From NCBI GenBank assembly GCA_021808195.1, contig JAKBCE010000001.1, positions 199,753 to 263,752 on the forward strand: a DNA stretch of 64,000 nucleotides, read 5' to 3'. Below, piece after piece: positions 35,581 through 46,205 of this stretch. Within the stretch, counting starts at the first letter, position 1. Each line of letters starts with the position of its first letter. This stretch comes from Pseudomonadota bacterium. GTDB lineage: Bacteria; Pseudomonadota; Gammaproteobacteria; Steroidobacterales; Steroidobacteraceae. The notes beneath the pieces are model-generated. The model saw only the letters and a program-made list of their open reading frames with translations. It was not told the origin of the DNA and did not search any database. The translations under genes were made by a program, and so were the position numbers.

Positions 35581-36282
35581 ATGCACGAGATCCGCATTGC
35601 ACCGGAAATTCTGGACCAGGTATACGCCCGCCGGCACCGATCACACGCTTTCGATCAACTGGATCTCACACGTACTGCGCACGTGGTCGTCGACCTGCAG
35701 AATGGCTTCATGGAGCCGGGCGCGCCCGTCGAGGTGCCGATAGCGCGGGAAATCGTGCCGAACGTCAACCTCATCAGTGCTGCTATGCGCACGCGGGGCG
35801 CGCAGAATATTTTTCTGCGTATGACCATCGATGAGGATGCCCGGACAAGCTGGTCAAACTGGTTTGCCTATCTGCACAGCGCGGCGAGTGCTGCGGCTAC
35901 GGCGGACGCGTTCGTTCCCGGGAAGCATTACTGGCAGCTCTGGCCGCACGTCGATTTCCGCGCGGATGACGTGGCAATTGAGAAGACGCGGTTCGGCGCG
36001 TTCGTACCCGGTGCCAGCTGCCTGCACGAATTCCTGCAGGCACGCGGCATCGACACGCTGATCATCACCGGAACGTTGACCAACTGTTGCTGCGAGTCAA
36101 CGGCTCGCGACGCGATGCAGATGAATTACAAGATCATTTTCGTGTCGGACGCGACGGCAACCCTGTCCGATGCCGCACACAACGCGACGCTCGAAAACAT
36201 GGCCATGCTGTTCGCCGATGTCATGACCACGGCCGAAGCGGTAGCTGCGATCGAGCGCGCCGAGCTGCCGTGCCGAGCGTAG
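35581..36282 (+). CDS. Isochorismatase-family cysteine hydrolase
   Basis: A 233-aa hydrolase of the isochorismatase/nicotinamidase superfamily. The catalytic triad is visible: Asp in HVVVDLQNGFM, Lys in AIEKTRFGAF, and Cys in TNCCCESTARDA after the cis-peptide-like GTLTN. Three consecutive cysteines at the nucleophile are notable. The substrate could be isochorismate, a ureidoacrylate or an N-carbamoyl compound. The gene stands alone between the hsp20 pair and the convergent L,D-transpeptidase gene. Confidence 0.92.
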   Translation: MHEIRIAPEILDQVYARRHRSHAFDQLDLTRTAHVVVDLQNGFMEPGAPVEVPIAREIVPNVNLISAAMRTRGAQNIFLRMTIDEDARTSWSNWFAYLHSAASAAATADAFVPGKHYWQLWPHVDFRADDVAIEKTRFGAFVPGASCLHEFLQARGIDTLIITGTLTNCCCESTARDAMQMNYKIIFVSDATATLSDAAHNATLENMAMLFADVMTTAEAVAAIERAELPCRA

Positions 36283-36406
36283 CCGACCGGGGAAGACTCG
36301 AACCGGCCGCAGCGGACGGAAGTGATACGGCAGAGCGACGCGAGCGCCACTCCCTGTTGCCGGCGCCGAGGCGCCGGACGGAAGCGCTCAGCACCCTCCG
36401 CTCGGA

Positions 36407-37744
36407 TCAGATCCCGCCCGGATCGGCCCGCGCGGTTTTCGCAGCGGGCGTCGAAGGGGCATGCTGTGCGCCTGCGGAAACCGATGCACAACCGGACTGC
36501 GCGCAACCTGAGGCGGGATGTGCCGGGGCGGGCCGGGGAAGGCTGTCGATGGCCTGTAAGGCTTTACGCTGCGCAGGCGTCATGGTTTGCGCATAGATCT
36601 TGTGGAACTGCGCGTTGGTGAGCGGCAGATCCGTCCGCCCATTCCAGGTCGAGCCGGCCGGCAACTTGTTCTGCACCCGCGGTGCATCAGCCAGCACCGT
36701 CGCGAGGTTGACACCACCCGCGCCGGAGACGGGCACGGGGACTCCCCGCGGATGCGCAACCAGCCGCCCCACCCGGCGCCAGTCGATCTTCTGATGGTGC
36801 TTCCACAACGCCACTCGCTCAGCGTGAGTGAGCAGCGAGGGCAGAAGTCTGCGCCAGTCCTTCTTCCAGGGTCGCTTATCCCCCTGCAGCGGCCCATAGG
36901 CCACTAGGTAGAGTCGCCCGTGCTTCCAGCCGAAGAGATACGGTTGATTGACCACGCGGACCTCGGTGCCATTCGGCACCAGGTGGAAGATCTGCTTGAT
37001 GTCCTCGGGGAACAGGTGAATGCAACCATGACTCACTCGCCAGCCCACGCTGACCGGTTTATTCGTGCCATGGATGAGGTAACCGGGCCAGCCAAGGTGC
37101 AGCGCGTAGTCCCCGAGCGGATTGTCCGGTCCCGGCCCGACCACGCGGGGCAACGGAGCGCCCTCCTTAGCATGTTCCGCGAGAATCGACGGCGGCACGA
37201 TCCAGACGGGATTCTTCTCGTGCGAAACGACGTGGGTCACTCCCTGAGGCGTCACAAACCCTCGCCGTCCAATGCCCACAGGGTGCGTGATCAGCACCTG
37301 CGGCTGCCCGCGTTTGCGCCGAGGAAAATAGAACAGCCGCATTGCAGCAAGATTAACGACGATGCCGCGATGCGGCGCGTCCGGCAGGATGAACTCGCTC
37401 GGGAGCACGACCCGGGCACCGACCGTCGGTACCCAAACGTGAACGCCCGGATTGGCACGTCGCATCTCGTTGTAGCCGAGGTTGAAACGCCGGCCGATGT
37501 CCGTCAGCGTCTGTCCCTTCTGAACTCTCACGACCTGCACCGTACCGACGATATTCTGTCCCGGCGCCAGCACGAATTTCTCCGTCTGCACCGGAAGCGG
37601 GAGTGGCGGGGGCGCTGGACGGACGGCCTTCGCCAGCGGGGCCGGCGGCGGTGGCGGGCGCAGCGGGGGACCCATCAGCGAACAGGCGCCGACGGCCAAC
37701 GATGCGCTTGCAACCAGCGCGAGGCGGATGAGAGGGGTTCTCAT
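36407..37744 (-). CDS. LysM-containing L,D-transpeptidase lipoprotein (YkuD family)
   Basis: A 445-aa envelope enzyme that crosslinks peptidoglycan or attaches proteins to it. The N-terminus is a lipoprotein signal (LVASASLAVGACSL) followed by a Pro-rich linker. A LysM-like segment (VVRVQKGQTLTDIGRRFNLG) precedes the YkuD domain, whose catalytic motif is intact: HGTNKP followed by VSHGCIHL with the active-site Cys. The C-terminal 150 residues are an extra region rich in basic and Pro residues. No neighbour suggests a pathway. Confidence 0.94.
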   Translation of the reverse strand: MRTPLIRLALVASASLAVGACSLMGPPLRPPPPPAPLAKAVRPAPPPLPLPVQTEKFVLAPGQNIVGTVQVVRVQKGQTLTDIGRRFNLGYNEMRRANPGVHVWVPTVGARVVLPSEFILPDAPHRGIVVNLAAMRLFYFPRRKRGQPQVLITHPVGIGRRGFVTPQGVTHVVSHEKNPVWIVPPSILAEHAKEGAPLPRVVGPGPDNPLGDYALHLGWPGYLIHGTNKPVSVGWRVSHGCIHLFPEDIKQIFHLVPNGTEVRVVNQPYLFGWKHGRLYLVAYGPLQGDKRPWKKDWRRLLPSLLTHAERVALWKHHQKIDWRRVGRLVAHPRGVPVPVSGAGGVNLATVLADAPRVQNKLPAGSTWNGRTDLPLTNAQFHKIYAQTMTPAQRKALQAIDSLPRPAPAHPASGCAQSGCASVSAGAQHAPSTPAAKTARADPGGI

Positions 37745-38513
37745 CGGTGGATTATGGCATCCCTCGCCGAACGAAGGCAGTCTGTCGGCGATCCGCTACA
37801 GAGCCGGCTCGGGCAAACCCGCCGATGCGCATCCGCATCACCCAGCGCGACCTCAACACGTGCCGCATCGGGACGCGGCCAGCGTTTCGAGCGGTCACCC
37901 ACGCCCTGCCCCAACGCCGAGATAGCATCGCAGCCGATCAGCCTGCTGGTCAAACAGAAGCCCGGACCGCGGCCACCGCCTTCGCCTGCCCAACTCGCGA
38001 CAGCAACTCACCGCTCAGCTGGGGTCCGATTGCGTCCCGCGCTTCGACCCGACGCAAACTGATCCCTAAGACTTCCCTGTCTATACCGTAAGCGTTGCCA
38101 TTCTGAGGACCGCTCGCCCAGCGCATGTCTGTTCAGGCCCGCGTCGCCCATGCGCATCGGCAACTCCACCAGACCCGAGCATGACACCGGATCCCGGCGC
38201 GCCCAGGCGGTCATCTAAAGTACAGGCCTGCGCACGCGATTGTCCGAGGCGATGCTGCAACGGGTCGCCAACGCACTGCTGCCATCATGCCCGATGGGCA
38301 AAGTCATGCGTCATGTGGTGCACCGCGACTGCGACAACCGCACCGCGTACGGATGCGTGGCGCGCATAAAATGATGCAGCGCCAGCCCGCTCCGCGCGTT
38401 CACCCGCCGGCAACCGACGTGTATACTCACTCCAAAACAAGAGTGGCGGACACGCAGCCTGTAGAGGCGTGTGTTGCAGCGTCACGATTCGAATCGCTGG
38501 GGAGGCAAATGCA
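37745..38513. other. Intergenic region upstream of the TonB receptor gene
   Basis: About 770 bp without a supported gene. Open frames exist on both strands but have low-complexity Arg/Ala/Ser composition and no ribosome sites I trust. The end nearest 38514 should hold the promoter of the receptor operon; I could not assign boxes with confidence. Confidence 0.4.
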
Positions 38514-40967
38514 GTGCGGCCGAAGGCGCGAAGTGTTTCCGCGAGCCCTGTTGCCTCATATCTATTCGCCTGCGTTATGTTGTCAGTTCCCGCCGCGGGA
38601 CATGCGGGCCAGCACAGGACCCACGCCGGCATAACTCCACGCGTCCTTTCCGAGGTGACGATCACCGCCCGCAAAGTGGTCGAAGACGCCCAACGGGTTC
38701 CGGTGACCGCTCTGGCGTTGAGGGGCCGCGCTTTGCGAGATGCCGAAGTATCGAGCATTGGGGAAATTGGCCAGCTCGCCCCGGGACTGACCTTGCGGCA
38801 CGCCCCAACTACTGCCTCAGCGCTCGAGATGCAACTGCGAGGACAGCTGCAAAACGACACCGTCGCAACAGAAGACCCCTCAATCGGCACCTACGTCGAT
38901 GGGGTCTATTGGGCCCGCGCCTACGGGCTCAACGCGAACCTGCTCGACGTCAAGGAAGTCCAGGTGCTTTACGGCCCGCAGGGAACGCTGTTCGGCCTGA
39001 ATACCACTGGCGGAGCACTTGTCATCGAGACGAATAATCCGAAGCTAGACACGCTGTCCGGGACAGTCTCCCTGGGCGCTGGAAATTACGCCGAGCGCAA
39101 CGGCACGCTCATCGTCAACGCCCCACTGCTGCAGCACAAACTCGCCATACGCGCTGCCTTCAACTTCGACGACCGCGCCGGCTACATCCGCAACATCCTC
39201 GACGGCGCGCGCCTCGCAAACCGCCGGCGCTGGATGGGGCGCGTAAAACTCCTGTATCGAATCCATCACGGCCTGACCACGCTGTTTTCTGCAGAGCTGT
39301 TCCACACGAGGGAGAATTCAAATCCGTTCCGCCTCGCATATTCAGCGCCCCCCAATCTTGCCTCCCTTGCCACCGCAACTCCGGAAATAGGCTCGTTGTT
39401 GAACCTCGAGACTGCGATCGACAACGGACTGTTCATCGGCAGCACGCCGAACGTGGTGGCCGCAAGCCAACAAATACAGCAATACATTGCCGGAGCTCAG
39501 GGCGACACGGTGGCCGAGAACAGCAACTGGCCGGACGCAACCGACACCCGCACATTCGCGGATACCACCAGTCTTGCGCTCGCCTCAAGCGTGCTGCGCT
39601 TCATTGCCGCTTACCGCAGCGTCGCGGAAAATACCGCGATCGACCTCGATGGATCGCCGTTCAACGGCATCGAAGCGACTTTCCACCGTAATCTCACGCA
39701 ATGGTCCGCGGAGCTGCAATGGACCGGACTGGCGCTGCGGAAACGACTACAGTACGCTTCCGGTGTGCTCTACTTTGCCGAGCATGGCATTGATCTGTCG
39801 AATTCGCAGTCTTTACCCGCCCTGATTCCGACCACTACGGTATACGACGGCGACATCAGCAACCGCAGCATCGGCATATACGCCCAGGGCACGTACCGCA
39901 TCACTCGAGCGCTGCACCTGACAGCGGGCCTGCGCTACTCGAACGACCAGAAGGGGCTGGTATCGCAAAACCGCACCATCGCCGCCGCAGGAGCCTTCGG
40001 TCCAGCGTTTCCAACCGCAACCCAGATGTGCAACGTCGTGCCGATCGGAGCCGCCGCGTTCGGTCCGACCGGCAGTCCGTGCACGCTGCCCGAGAACTTA
40101 CGCTTCTCGGCGCTCTCCTACACCTTCGGCGTCTCGTATCAGGTCGCGCCGCAGGCGATGGTCTATCTCAAGACGGACAAGGGATTCCGTTCGGGTGGTG
40201 AAAACATCCGCGGCGGATTTTTCACCATTGGCGGCAAACCCTACGCCACGATCGCACCGTTCGCGCCCGAGGTCGTACGCGATGTTGAAGTGGGGGTAAA
40301 AACGCAGTTTTGGAACAACCGAGCACGCGCAAATCTCGATATCTACCACAGCTGGAACAACGACATCCAACGCACACTGATCGTGATCACCGATCAGACC
40401 CCGGACACGTTCGTCGTCAACGCCGGAAAGCAGGAAGTTTCCGGTCTCGAGTCGCAATTTACCGTCCGTGCGCTCGCCAATGCCCGGAATGATGTTCTGC
40501 TCGGTCTCGATGGGTCCTATACCGACCCCAAATACACACAATATACCGATCCGATCACCGGCGCGAATCTGGCCAATTCTCGCTTCGAAGGCGTACCGCG
40601 CTGGGCCGCCGACGCGTCGTTGAATTACCGGCATCGCCTCGCAGCCAAGGCGTTGACGCTGCACGTCGATTATTCGTGGCGCAGCCAGATGGCTCTGCAG
40701 CCGTACAACAACACCGCGGACCCGTACAACGCTTCACTCATCGGGGCATCGACCTCGCCGGCAGTTGGCTTCCTAAATGCCCGGGCTGCGTTGCATTGGC
40801 ATCACGGCGACATTCAGATCGCGCTGTGGGTCCGTAACCTGATGGACAAGCGCGTTGCGGTCAACGCGGTTGAAGATGGCGCACCGCTCGACCTGGTGGT
40901 CACCCAATACAATGCACCGAGAATGTTCGGCGCGACGGCAACCTACCGCTTCACACAGCACCGATGA
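38514..40967 (+). CDS. TonB-dependent outer-membrane receptor
   Basis: An 817-aa outer-membrane transporter energised by TonB. A signal peptide is visible (ASPVASYLFACVMLSVPAAGHA). The plug domain has EVTITARKVVEDAQRVPVTA, QLRGQLQNDT, and YGPQGTLFGLNTTGGALVI. The barrel ends with ATYRFTQHR. GTG 38514 was chosen: GGGGAGG lies 9 bp upstream, and the signal peptide then has a normal length. The plug resembles receptors of sphingomonad and gammaproteobacterial carbohydrate, terpenoid or aromatic uptake systems more than siderophore receptors. It leads the operon with two FAD oxidoreductases and a decarboxylase-like protein. Confidence 0.92.
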   Translation: MRPKARSVSASPVASYLFACVMLSVPAAGHAGQHRTHAGITPRVLSEVTITARKVVEDAQRVPVTALALRGRALRDAEVSSIGEIGQLAPGLTLRHAPTTASALEMQLRGQLQNDTVATEDPSIGTYVDGVYWARAYGLNANLLDVKEVQVLYGPQGTLFGLNTTGGALVIETNNPKLDTLSGTVSLGAGNYAERNGTLIVNAPLLQHKLAIRAAFNFDDRAGYIRNILDGARLANRRRWMGRVKLLYRIHHGLTTLFSAELFHTRENSNPFRLAYSAPPNLASLATATPEIGSLLNLETAIDNGLFIGSTPNVVAASQQIQQYIAGAQGDTVAENSNWPDATDTRTFADTTSLALASSVLRFIAAYRSVAENTAIDLDGSPFNGIEATFHRNLTQWSAELQWTGLALRKRLQYASGVLYFAEHGIDLSNSQSLPALIPTTTVYDGDISNRSIGIYAQGTYRITRALHLTAGLRYSNDQKGLVSQNRTIAAAGAFGPAFPTATQMCNVVPIGAAAFGPTGSPCTLPENLRFSALSYTFGVSYQVAPQAMVYLKTDKGFRSGGENIRGGFFTIGGKPYATIAPFAPEVVRDVEVGVKTQFWNNRARANLDIYHSWNNDIQRTLIVITDQTPDTFVVNAGKQEVSGLESQFTVRALANARNDVLLGLDGSYTDPKYTQYTDPITGANLANSRFEGVPRWAADASLNYRHRLAAKALTLHVDYSWRSQMALQPYNNTADPYNASLIGASTSPAVGFLNARAALHWHHGDIQIALWVRNLMDKRVAVNAVEDGAPLDLVVTQYNAPRMFGATATYRFTQHR

Positions 40968-41011
40968 CTCGATAGACGCACGAAGCGGATTCGTGCCCAG
41001 CGAGGCCGCAT

Positions 41012-43105
41012 ATGTCAGAACGTCCCCAGAGTTCTCCGCAGTCACCGCAACGGGTGGTAATCCTTGGTGGCGGGCCTGCAGGCGTCGCCGCAGCCTATTG
41101 GCTGAGTCATCCGCTGCAACAGGGCAAGTATCAAGTCACTCTCTGCACGCAAGGTTGGCGTCTTGGCGGCAAGTGTGCCACGGGGCGCGACCTCGGCTGT
41201 TGCGAGCGCATCGAAGAGCATGGGCTGCACGTGCTGATGGGATGCTACCAGAACGCCTTCACAACTATCCGGGACTGCTATGCAGAATGGCGGCAAGTAA
41301 AAAAGGACCCGCGCAATCCGTTGCAGACATGGCGCGATGGGTTTCTGCCCCAGTATAGGGTCTCGCTGATGGAGCGCGAGGAGTCTGGATCGCAGATTGC
41401 CTGGCAACCGCCATGGAACATCGAATTCCCTCCCCTGCCTGGATGGCCGGGCGACGGTACCGACGCCGACTCGCAAATGTCCCACCGCGATGCGGCGCCC
41501 GCAGACGGCATCGACGATGCCGCACTGATCCTGCGCATGGCGGAGTGGCTCAATGCTCGCGTTCCCCCGCAGGCCCCCTTCAAGAGCGCAGTTGCGGCTG
41601 CCGTCCTCGAACTACGCCGTGCCATTCGGACTCCGAGACTCAGCATTGACAACGCAGTCACCGCGCTGACCCAGGCGCAGATCAGCGTTGGAGTGTATTT
41701 GAGCGCGACCGCAAAAGGACAATCAGCACAGGCAGGACTAGGCATGGAAGCAGAGCTATCGCCGTTGCGCACAACGGGGCTCGATTTCGGTCATATCGCC
41801 ATGCTGGCCGATCTCTGCGTCGCGATCGCGCTCGGCTATCTTCTCGACATTTTCGGACACCCGAATGGTTACGACACGCTGAACGCACAGGACTACAAAG
41901 CCTGGTTGCGTAGCCATGGGGCCACGGCGCAGACAAGTGCCTCGGCGCCTGTTCGGGCGTTCTATGATCTGGCCTTCGCAACGGTGGGCGATGCGCAGAA
42001 CTGGACCGGCTCAATTGCCGCGGGGGTATCGCTACGCGCCCAGTTGGAGATGGCGTTTGGTTATCGAGGCGCGCCGCTGTGGAAGACGGCCGCCGGCACG
42101 GGCGATACCGTGTTCACGCCATTCTATGACGTGTTGGTGTCTCGTGGCGTACGCGTCGAGTTCTTCAACCGCGTCACCGCAGTGCGTCCGACCAGCGACG
42201 GACAACTGGGCGAGATCGACATCTGCGTACAGGCGCTCACACAGGATGGCTCGGCCTATCAGCCGTTGATCCGGGTGAAGGATCTCGATTGTTGGCCCGA
42301 CCAACCGCTGTGGAGCCAGCTGAAGAATGGCGATTCGCTGAGGCAGCAAGTCTTGCAGTCGGGCTTTGATTTCGAGTCGAGCTTCTGCAGAGTGTCGAGC
42401 GGCGTGACCCGCACGCTCACACTCGGCGAGGACTTCGATCTGGGCATCGTTGCGATGCCCCCAGATGCGCTTCGGCCAGTCACCACGGCGATCGCCGGGA
42501 CCGGCACACAGTGGCAGCGGGCTCTGCAGGCCAGCTCTTCAGTCGCCACACTGGCGCTGCAGTTGTGGGTCACGCGCGATCTGAGTGATCTCGGCTGGCC
42601 GTACGGCTCTACCATCCTCACCGCATTTGCCGAGCCGTTCGACTCCTGGGGGGACATGTCGCATCTCATTCCAATGGAGGGGTGGACGAAACCGGCCCCG
42701 CAGACGCTTGGATATTTCTGTGGGCGGATGCAATTGAGCAATCTTGCGCCACCACGCGAGATTCAAAGCGCCGCTCAGTTCGCCGCGGATCATTGGGTGG
42801 CAAATCAGCTACCGAGGCTGTGGCCAAAGGCCGGGCTTTCGCCCTGGCAAGACCTGGGCATCGTGAGCGTGTACTGTCGAGCGAATACTGATTTGTCCGA
42901 ACGCTATGTGGCAACTCCCGGCGGGCAGAACGTCGCCAGCCGCTTCGACCCGAGCGTGCCGGCAGGGCTGAGCAATCTGTACGTCATCGGCGACTGGACG
43001 AAGACCCGCTTTAGCGGAGGATGCTTCGAAAGCGCGGTGGAATCGGCCATGCTTGCCGCACGGGGAATCAGCGGATTCCCGCCGTCGGTAAAGACGGCCC
43101 GGTGA
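41012..43105 (+). CDS. Large FAD-dependent oxidoreductase (phytoene-desaturase/amine-oxidase fold), copy 1
   Basis: A 697-aa flavoprotein. The N-terminal dinucleotide motif is VVILGGGPAGVAAAYWLS, followed by TQGWRLGGKCATGRD and EEHGLHVLMGCYQNAF. The C-terminus carries the second FAD motif NLYVIGDWTKTRFSGGCFESAVESAMLA. It is longer than usual desaturases because of a helical insert around residues 150-290. It is paralogous to the following gene. The fold is that of carotenoid desaturases and hydroxysqualene dehydroxylases, but the substrate is unknown. It begins 44 bp after the TonB receptor. Confidence 0.88.
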   Translation: MSERPQSSPQSPQRVVILGGGPAGVAAAYWLSHPLQQGKYQVTLCTQGWRLGGKCATGRDLGCCERIEEHGLHVLMGCYQNAFTTIRDCYAEWRQVKKDPRNPLQTWRDGFLPQYRVSLMEREESGSQIAWQPPWNIEFPPLPGWPGDGTDADSQMSHRDAAPADGIDDAALILRMAEWLNARVPPQAPFKSAVAAAVLELRRAIRTPRLSIDNAVTALTQAQISVGVYLSATAKGQSAQAGLGMEAELSPLRTTGLDFGHIAMLADLCVAIALGYLLDIFGHPNGYDTLNAQDYKAWLRSHGATAQTSASAPVRAFYDLAFATVGDAQNWTGSIAAGVSLRAQLEMAFGYRGAPLWKTAAGTGDTVFTPFYDVLVSRGVRVEFFNRVTAVRPTSDGQLGEIDICVQALTQDGSAYQPLIRVKDLDCWPDQPLWSQLKNGDSLRQQVLQSGFDFESSFCRVSSGVTRTLTLGEDFDLGIVAMPPDALRPVTTAIAGTGTQWQRALQASSSVATLALQLWVTRDLSDLGWPYGSTILTAFAEPFDSWGDMSHLIPMEGWTKPAPQTLGYFCGRMQLSNLAPPREIQSAAQFAADHWVANQLPRLWPKAGLSPWQDLGIVSVYCRANTDLSERYVATPGGQNVASRFDPSVPAGLSNLYVIGDWTKTRFSGGCFESAVESAMLAARGISGFPPSVKTAR

Positions 43106-43125
43106 TCTGGCGATCGGGCGGACCC

Positions 43126-45255
43126 ATGGCAAAGCGCAAAATCATCATCCTCGGCGGCGGCATTGCGGGCTTGAGTGCCGCCTACCATTTAACCCGAACG
43201 CAGGCATTGCGCGATCAATACGACCTCACGGTCTACCAGCTCGGCTGGCGACTCGGCGGCAAGGGCGCGAGCGGCCGGGATGTCAGCGGGCGAAATCTCG
43301 AACACGGACTGCACGTCTGGTTCGGCATGTATGAAAATACCTTCCGCATGTTTCGCGAACTCTACGACGGCCGCCCGTCGGATGCTCAACACGCTCTGCA
43401 GAGTTGGCGGGACGCGGTGAAGCCGCAGAATTTTACGCCGATCGGCGTGTGCGATGCCGCCGGAAGCTGGTGTTACGTCCCGCTCACCTGGCCGACCAAC
43501 GAACAGGTACCCGGTGAGGGCGGATTACTGCCGACGCTGAGCGCCATGATCGAGACGATCCTGGGGTGGATCGTGCTTTTTCTCTCGGGCAGGGATCAGC
43601 TCGCCGAGGAGCAGGTGACTGGGCTCGGCCCCCTCCCTGTCGGGCTTGCCACGAATCCGCGAGCGAGTACGGCTCTGAACGCTGCCCGCGCCCACCTGCG
43701 TGCCGCCGACGCAAGCGTCACTGCATCTGCCGCAGAGTGCCTCGAGAAAGCCGCCGCCTTGATCCGCTGGGCCCACGATGCGCATGCGTTGACGCTCACT
43801 GCCGGTGCCGCACCGCGGGGCGCGCATGCGCTCACGCATGAGGCGCTCAACCTTCTCTGGGCGGTAGTTAAGGGGGTGGCCGAAGATGTGTTGGTTCCCG
43901 ATGCACCGTTGATCGCGCTGGATGATCTGGACCTGCGTGCGTGGCTGCTCAAGCATGGCGCGGATCCGAAGGTAGTCGGCTCTTCCAGCCTGGTGCGCAT
44001 GGCTTACGACACCATGTTCCAGTACGTCGACGGCGATGCTGGCCGGCCCAATCTGGCCGCTGGCACCGGACTCGGTACGATTCTGCGGCTGGCCGCAACC
44101 TACAAGGGCGCGGTGATGTGGGCGGTGCAGGCCGGAATGGGCGAAGTGATGTTCGGCCCCCTTTACGATCACCTGGTTGCCTGCGGGGTGCAGTTCAAGT
44201 TCTTTCATAAGGTGACCGACCTCGAGCCGCAGACCTCCGGCGAGAACGATTCGCAACCGCGGATCAAGACCGTACGCATCGATGTGCAGGCCAAGCCCGT
44301 GCAAGGCGGCTATGACCCAGTGCTCCGGCGCGATGGACTGACGCTGTGGCCGGCCGCGCCGGATTGGAGCCAGCTCCAAGATGGGGCCGCCATGCAGGCC
44401 GCGCACGTTAACTTTGAGAGTCATTGGTGTCAGTGGCCCGCGGCAGAGCAGCTGGTCCTCGAGCACGGCCGGGATTTCGATGCAATCGTTCTGGCGATCG
44501 CCCTCGGAGCCCTGAAGCCGCTGAATGCACAGGACCGCAGTCCCTGTGAGTCACTTATGCAGTGCAACCCCGCTTTCGCCCGTTGGCTCACCCAGACCGA
44601 AATCGTGCCGTCGCTCGGAGTACAGCTCTGGAGCAACCTCAGCACGGCGGAGCTTGGCTGGACGCGCGAGAAGCCCGCCGCCGTCTCCGGTCCGGAGTAT
44701 CTGGACATCTGGGCCGATATGTCACAGGTACTCGCGTTCGAATCCGGCCCGTTGCCGAAGGCGCGGTCCCTGCATTACCTCACCGGCACGTTCCCGACCA
44801 CACTCTATCGGCAGCCCAGTTCTGCGGTGGATACCCCTGCGCTCGGCGCGCAACAGCTGCGCAATACTACAATCGAATGGCTGAACAACTGGTCCGCTCT
44901 CATGTGGCCAGCGGCGCGTCACGGGGAAAAGTTTGACTGGAACGTACTCAATGCGCCCGATGGCCTCACAGGCGATGGTCGCCTGAACGCTCAGTTCCTG
45001 CGACTCAACATCGACCCGACCGAATGCACGACGCTCTCCGGTGCGGGCAGCACGCGCTTTCGGCTGCATGCACACGAGTCGGGCTTCACGAACCTCATCC
45101 TTGCCGGCGAAGGCACCGCAATGGGTCTGCCCACCTCGTTCGAAGGCGCCGTGATGTCGGGCGCAGCCGCCGCCCGCGTCATTTGCGGCGATCCCGAAGT
45201 CATCGTCGGCTACGATTTCCTCGAACGCCGGCCATCGCAGTGGGAGAACTCATGA
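43126..45255 (+). CDS. Large FAD-dependent oxidoreductase (phytoene-desaturase/amine-oxidase fold), copy 2
   Basis: A 709-aa paralogue of the preceding flavoprotein. It starts KRKIIILGGGIAGLSAAYHL, with YQLGWRLGGKGASGRDVSG and EHGLHVWFGMYENTFRMF in the same places, and ends with NLILAGEGTAMGLPTSFEGAVMSG. The central helical insert is also present. ATG 43126 is 20 bp after the copy 1 stop. Two similar enzymes in tandem suggest sequential or heterodimeric oxidation of one hydrophobic substrate (inference). Its stop overlaps the next ATG. Confidence 0.88.
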   Translation: MAKRKIIILGGGIAGLSAAYHLTRTQALRDQYDLTVYQLGWRLGGKGASGRDVSGRNLEHGLHVWFGMYENTFRMFRELYDGRPSDAQHALQSWRDAVKPQNFTPIGVCDAAGSWCYVPLTWPTNEQVPGEGGLLPTLSAMIETILGWIVLFLSGRDQLAEEQVTGLGPLPVGLATNPRASTALNAARAHLRAADASVTASAAECLEKAAALIRWAHDAHALTLTAGAAPRGAHALTHEALNLLWAVVKGVAEDVLVPDAPLIALDDLDLRAWLLKHGADPKVVGSSSLVRMAYDTMFQYVDGDAGRPNLAAGTGLGTILRLAATYKGAVMWAVQAGMGEVMFGPLYDHLVACGVQFKFFHKVTDLEPQTSGENDSQPRIKTVRIDVQAKPVQGGYDPVLRRDGLTLWPAAPDWSQLQDGAAMQAAHVNFESHWCQWPAAEQLVLEHGRDFDAIVLAIALGALKPLNAQDRSPCESLMQCNPAFARWLTQTEIVPSLGVQLWSNLSTAELGWTREKPAAVSGPEYLDIWADMSQVLAFESGPLPKARSLHYLTGTFPTTLYRQPSSAVDTPALGAQQLRNTTIEWLNNWSALMWPAARHGEKFDWNVLNAPDGLTGDGRLNAQFLRLNIDPTECTTLSGAGSTRFRLHAHESGFTNLILAGEGTAMGLPTSFEGAVMSGAAAARVICGDPEVIVGYDFLERRPSQWENS

Positions 45256-46205
45256 GTACAGTGCCGTACATCTCCTGGCTCGGCCACGGCGCCGCCTGCC
45301 TGTCTCCCCCCGGTGTCTTCACCGATGCCCGCGCGACGATCTTCGCCATCGTAGCGAACCAGAAGGCAATGCAGGCGCTGACCGACAAGCTCCTCAACCC
45401 CGCCGGCTGCGGCCAAGTCTATTACGAAGCGGCCGCCCCGCTCGCGGTGATCAGCTTTCTCGATATTGCACGCTGTACATCAGGGACCGACGTCATTGGC
45501 TGGCTGCCCGGCCGGGAATGTGCACTCTGGGTACCGCTGATCGAGCGCCGGACGGGCGAGTCTGCGCGGGAACGACTGGTATTCTGGTCGCCTTATATTT
45601 TCATCGATTACGCAATCGGCATGGTGACCGGTCGGGAAATCTGGGGCTGGCCCAAAGTGCTCGCAAAGATTTCGGTTGCGGACGACAATCCAGACCATGC
45701 GAGTTATGCCTGCGCAACGACGGTCTTCCCGACGCTGTCACTCGACACTCCGGGCGTGACGGACACGCTCCTTAGGGTCACCACCAACGGCGCCAAGAGC
45801 ATGCAGCAACGGGTCACCTCCTGGCGCACGACCGAGGAGGCGGACACGGCGATAAAAGGCTCGTTGCTAGCAAATCTTGACGAGACTCTGGTGCGCACCT
45901 GCTCCGCGCTACCGCTCTCCCCGTGCGTCGCCCTGAAGCAGTTTCGTGACCCGGCTGATGCGACGCGCGCGTGTTATCAGGCAATCTGCGATTCGCCGGT
46001 GGAGCTGACGCAGTTCAAAGGCGGTGGCCTACTGACCGGAGACTTCGCGCTCGAGGTCACGACCTGCATGAGTCATCCGATCGTGCAGGATTTGACGGGG
46101 CAAGCGCCACAGCCGCAAGCAACACGGCTGCAGGTGTGGTTCGCGGCGTGGTCGTTATTCGACTTTCAGGCGCTCGGCGGCGGCAACATCGTGGTTGCCC
46201 GGTAA
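45252..46205 (+). CDS. Acetoacetate decarboxylase-like protein
   Basis: A 317-aa protein of the acetoacetate decarboxylase (ADC) fold. The key segment is MVTGREIWGWPKVLAKI, which aligns with the ADC active-site region where a lysine forms a Schiff base; one lysine is present in WPK. Many ADC-fold proteins are not decarboxylases but aldolase/dehydratases or act on terpenoid-like substrates. ATG 45252 overlaps the upstream stop by 4 bp. Its 3' end overlaps the convergent regulator gene by 51 bp. Confidence 0.82.
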   Translation: MSTVPYISWLGHGAACLSPPGVFTDARATIFAIVANQKAMQALTDKLLNPAGCGQVYYEAAAPLAVISFLDIARCTSGTDVIGWLPGRECALWVPLIERRTGESARERLVFWSPYIFIDYAIGMVTGREIWGWPKVLAKISVADDNPDHASYACATTVFPTLSLDTPGVTDTLLRVTTNGAKSMQQRVTSWRTTEEADTAIKGSLLANLDETLVRTCSALPLSPCVALKQFRDPADATRACYQAICDSPVELTQFKGGGLLTGDFALEVTTCMSHPIVQDLTGQAPQPQATRLQVWFAAWSLFDFQALGGGNIVVAR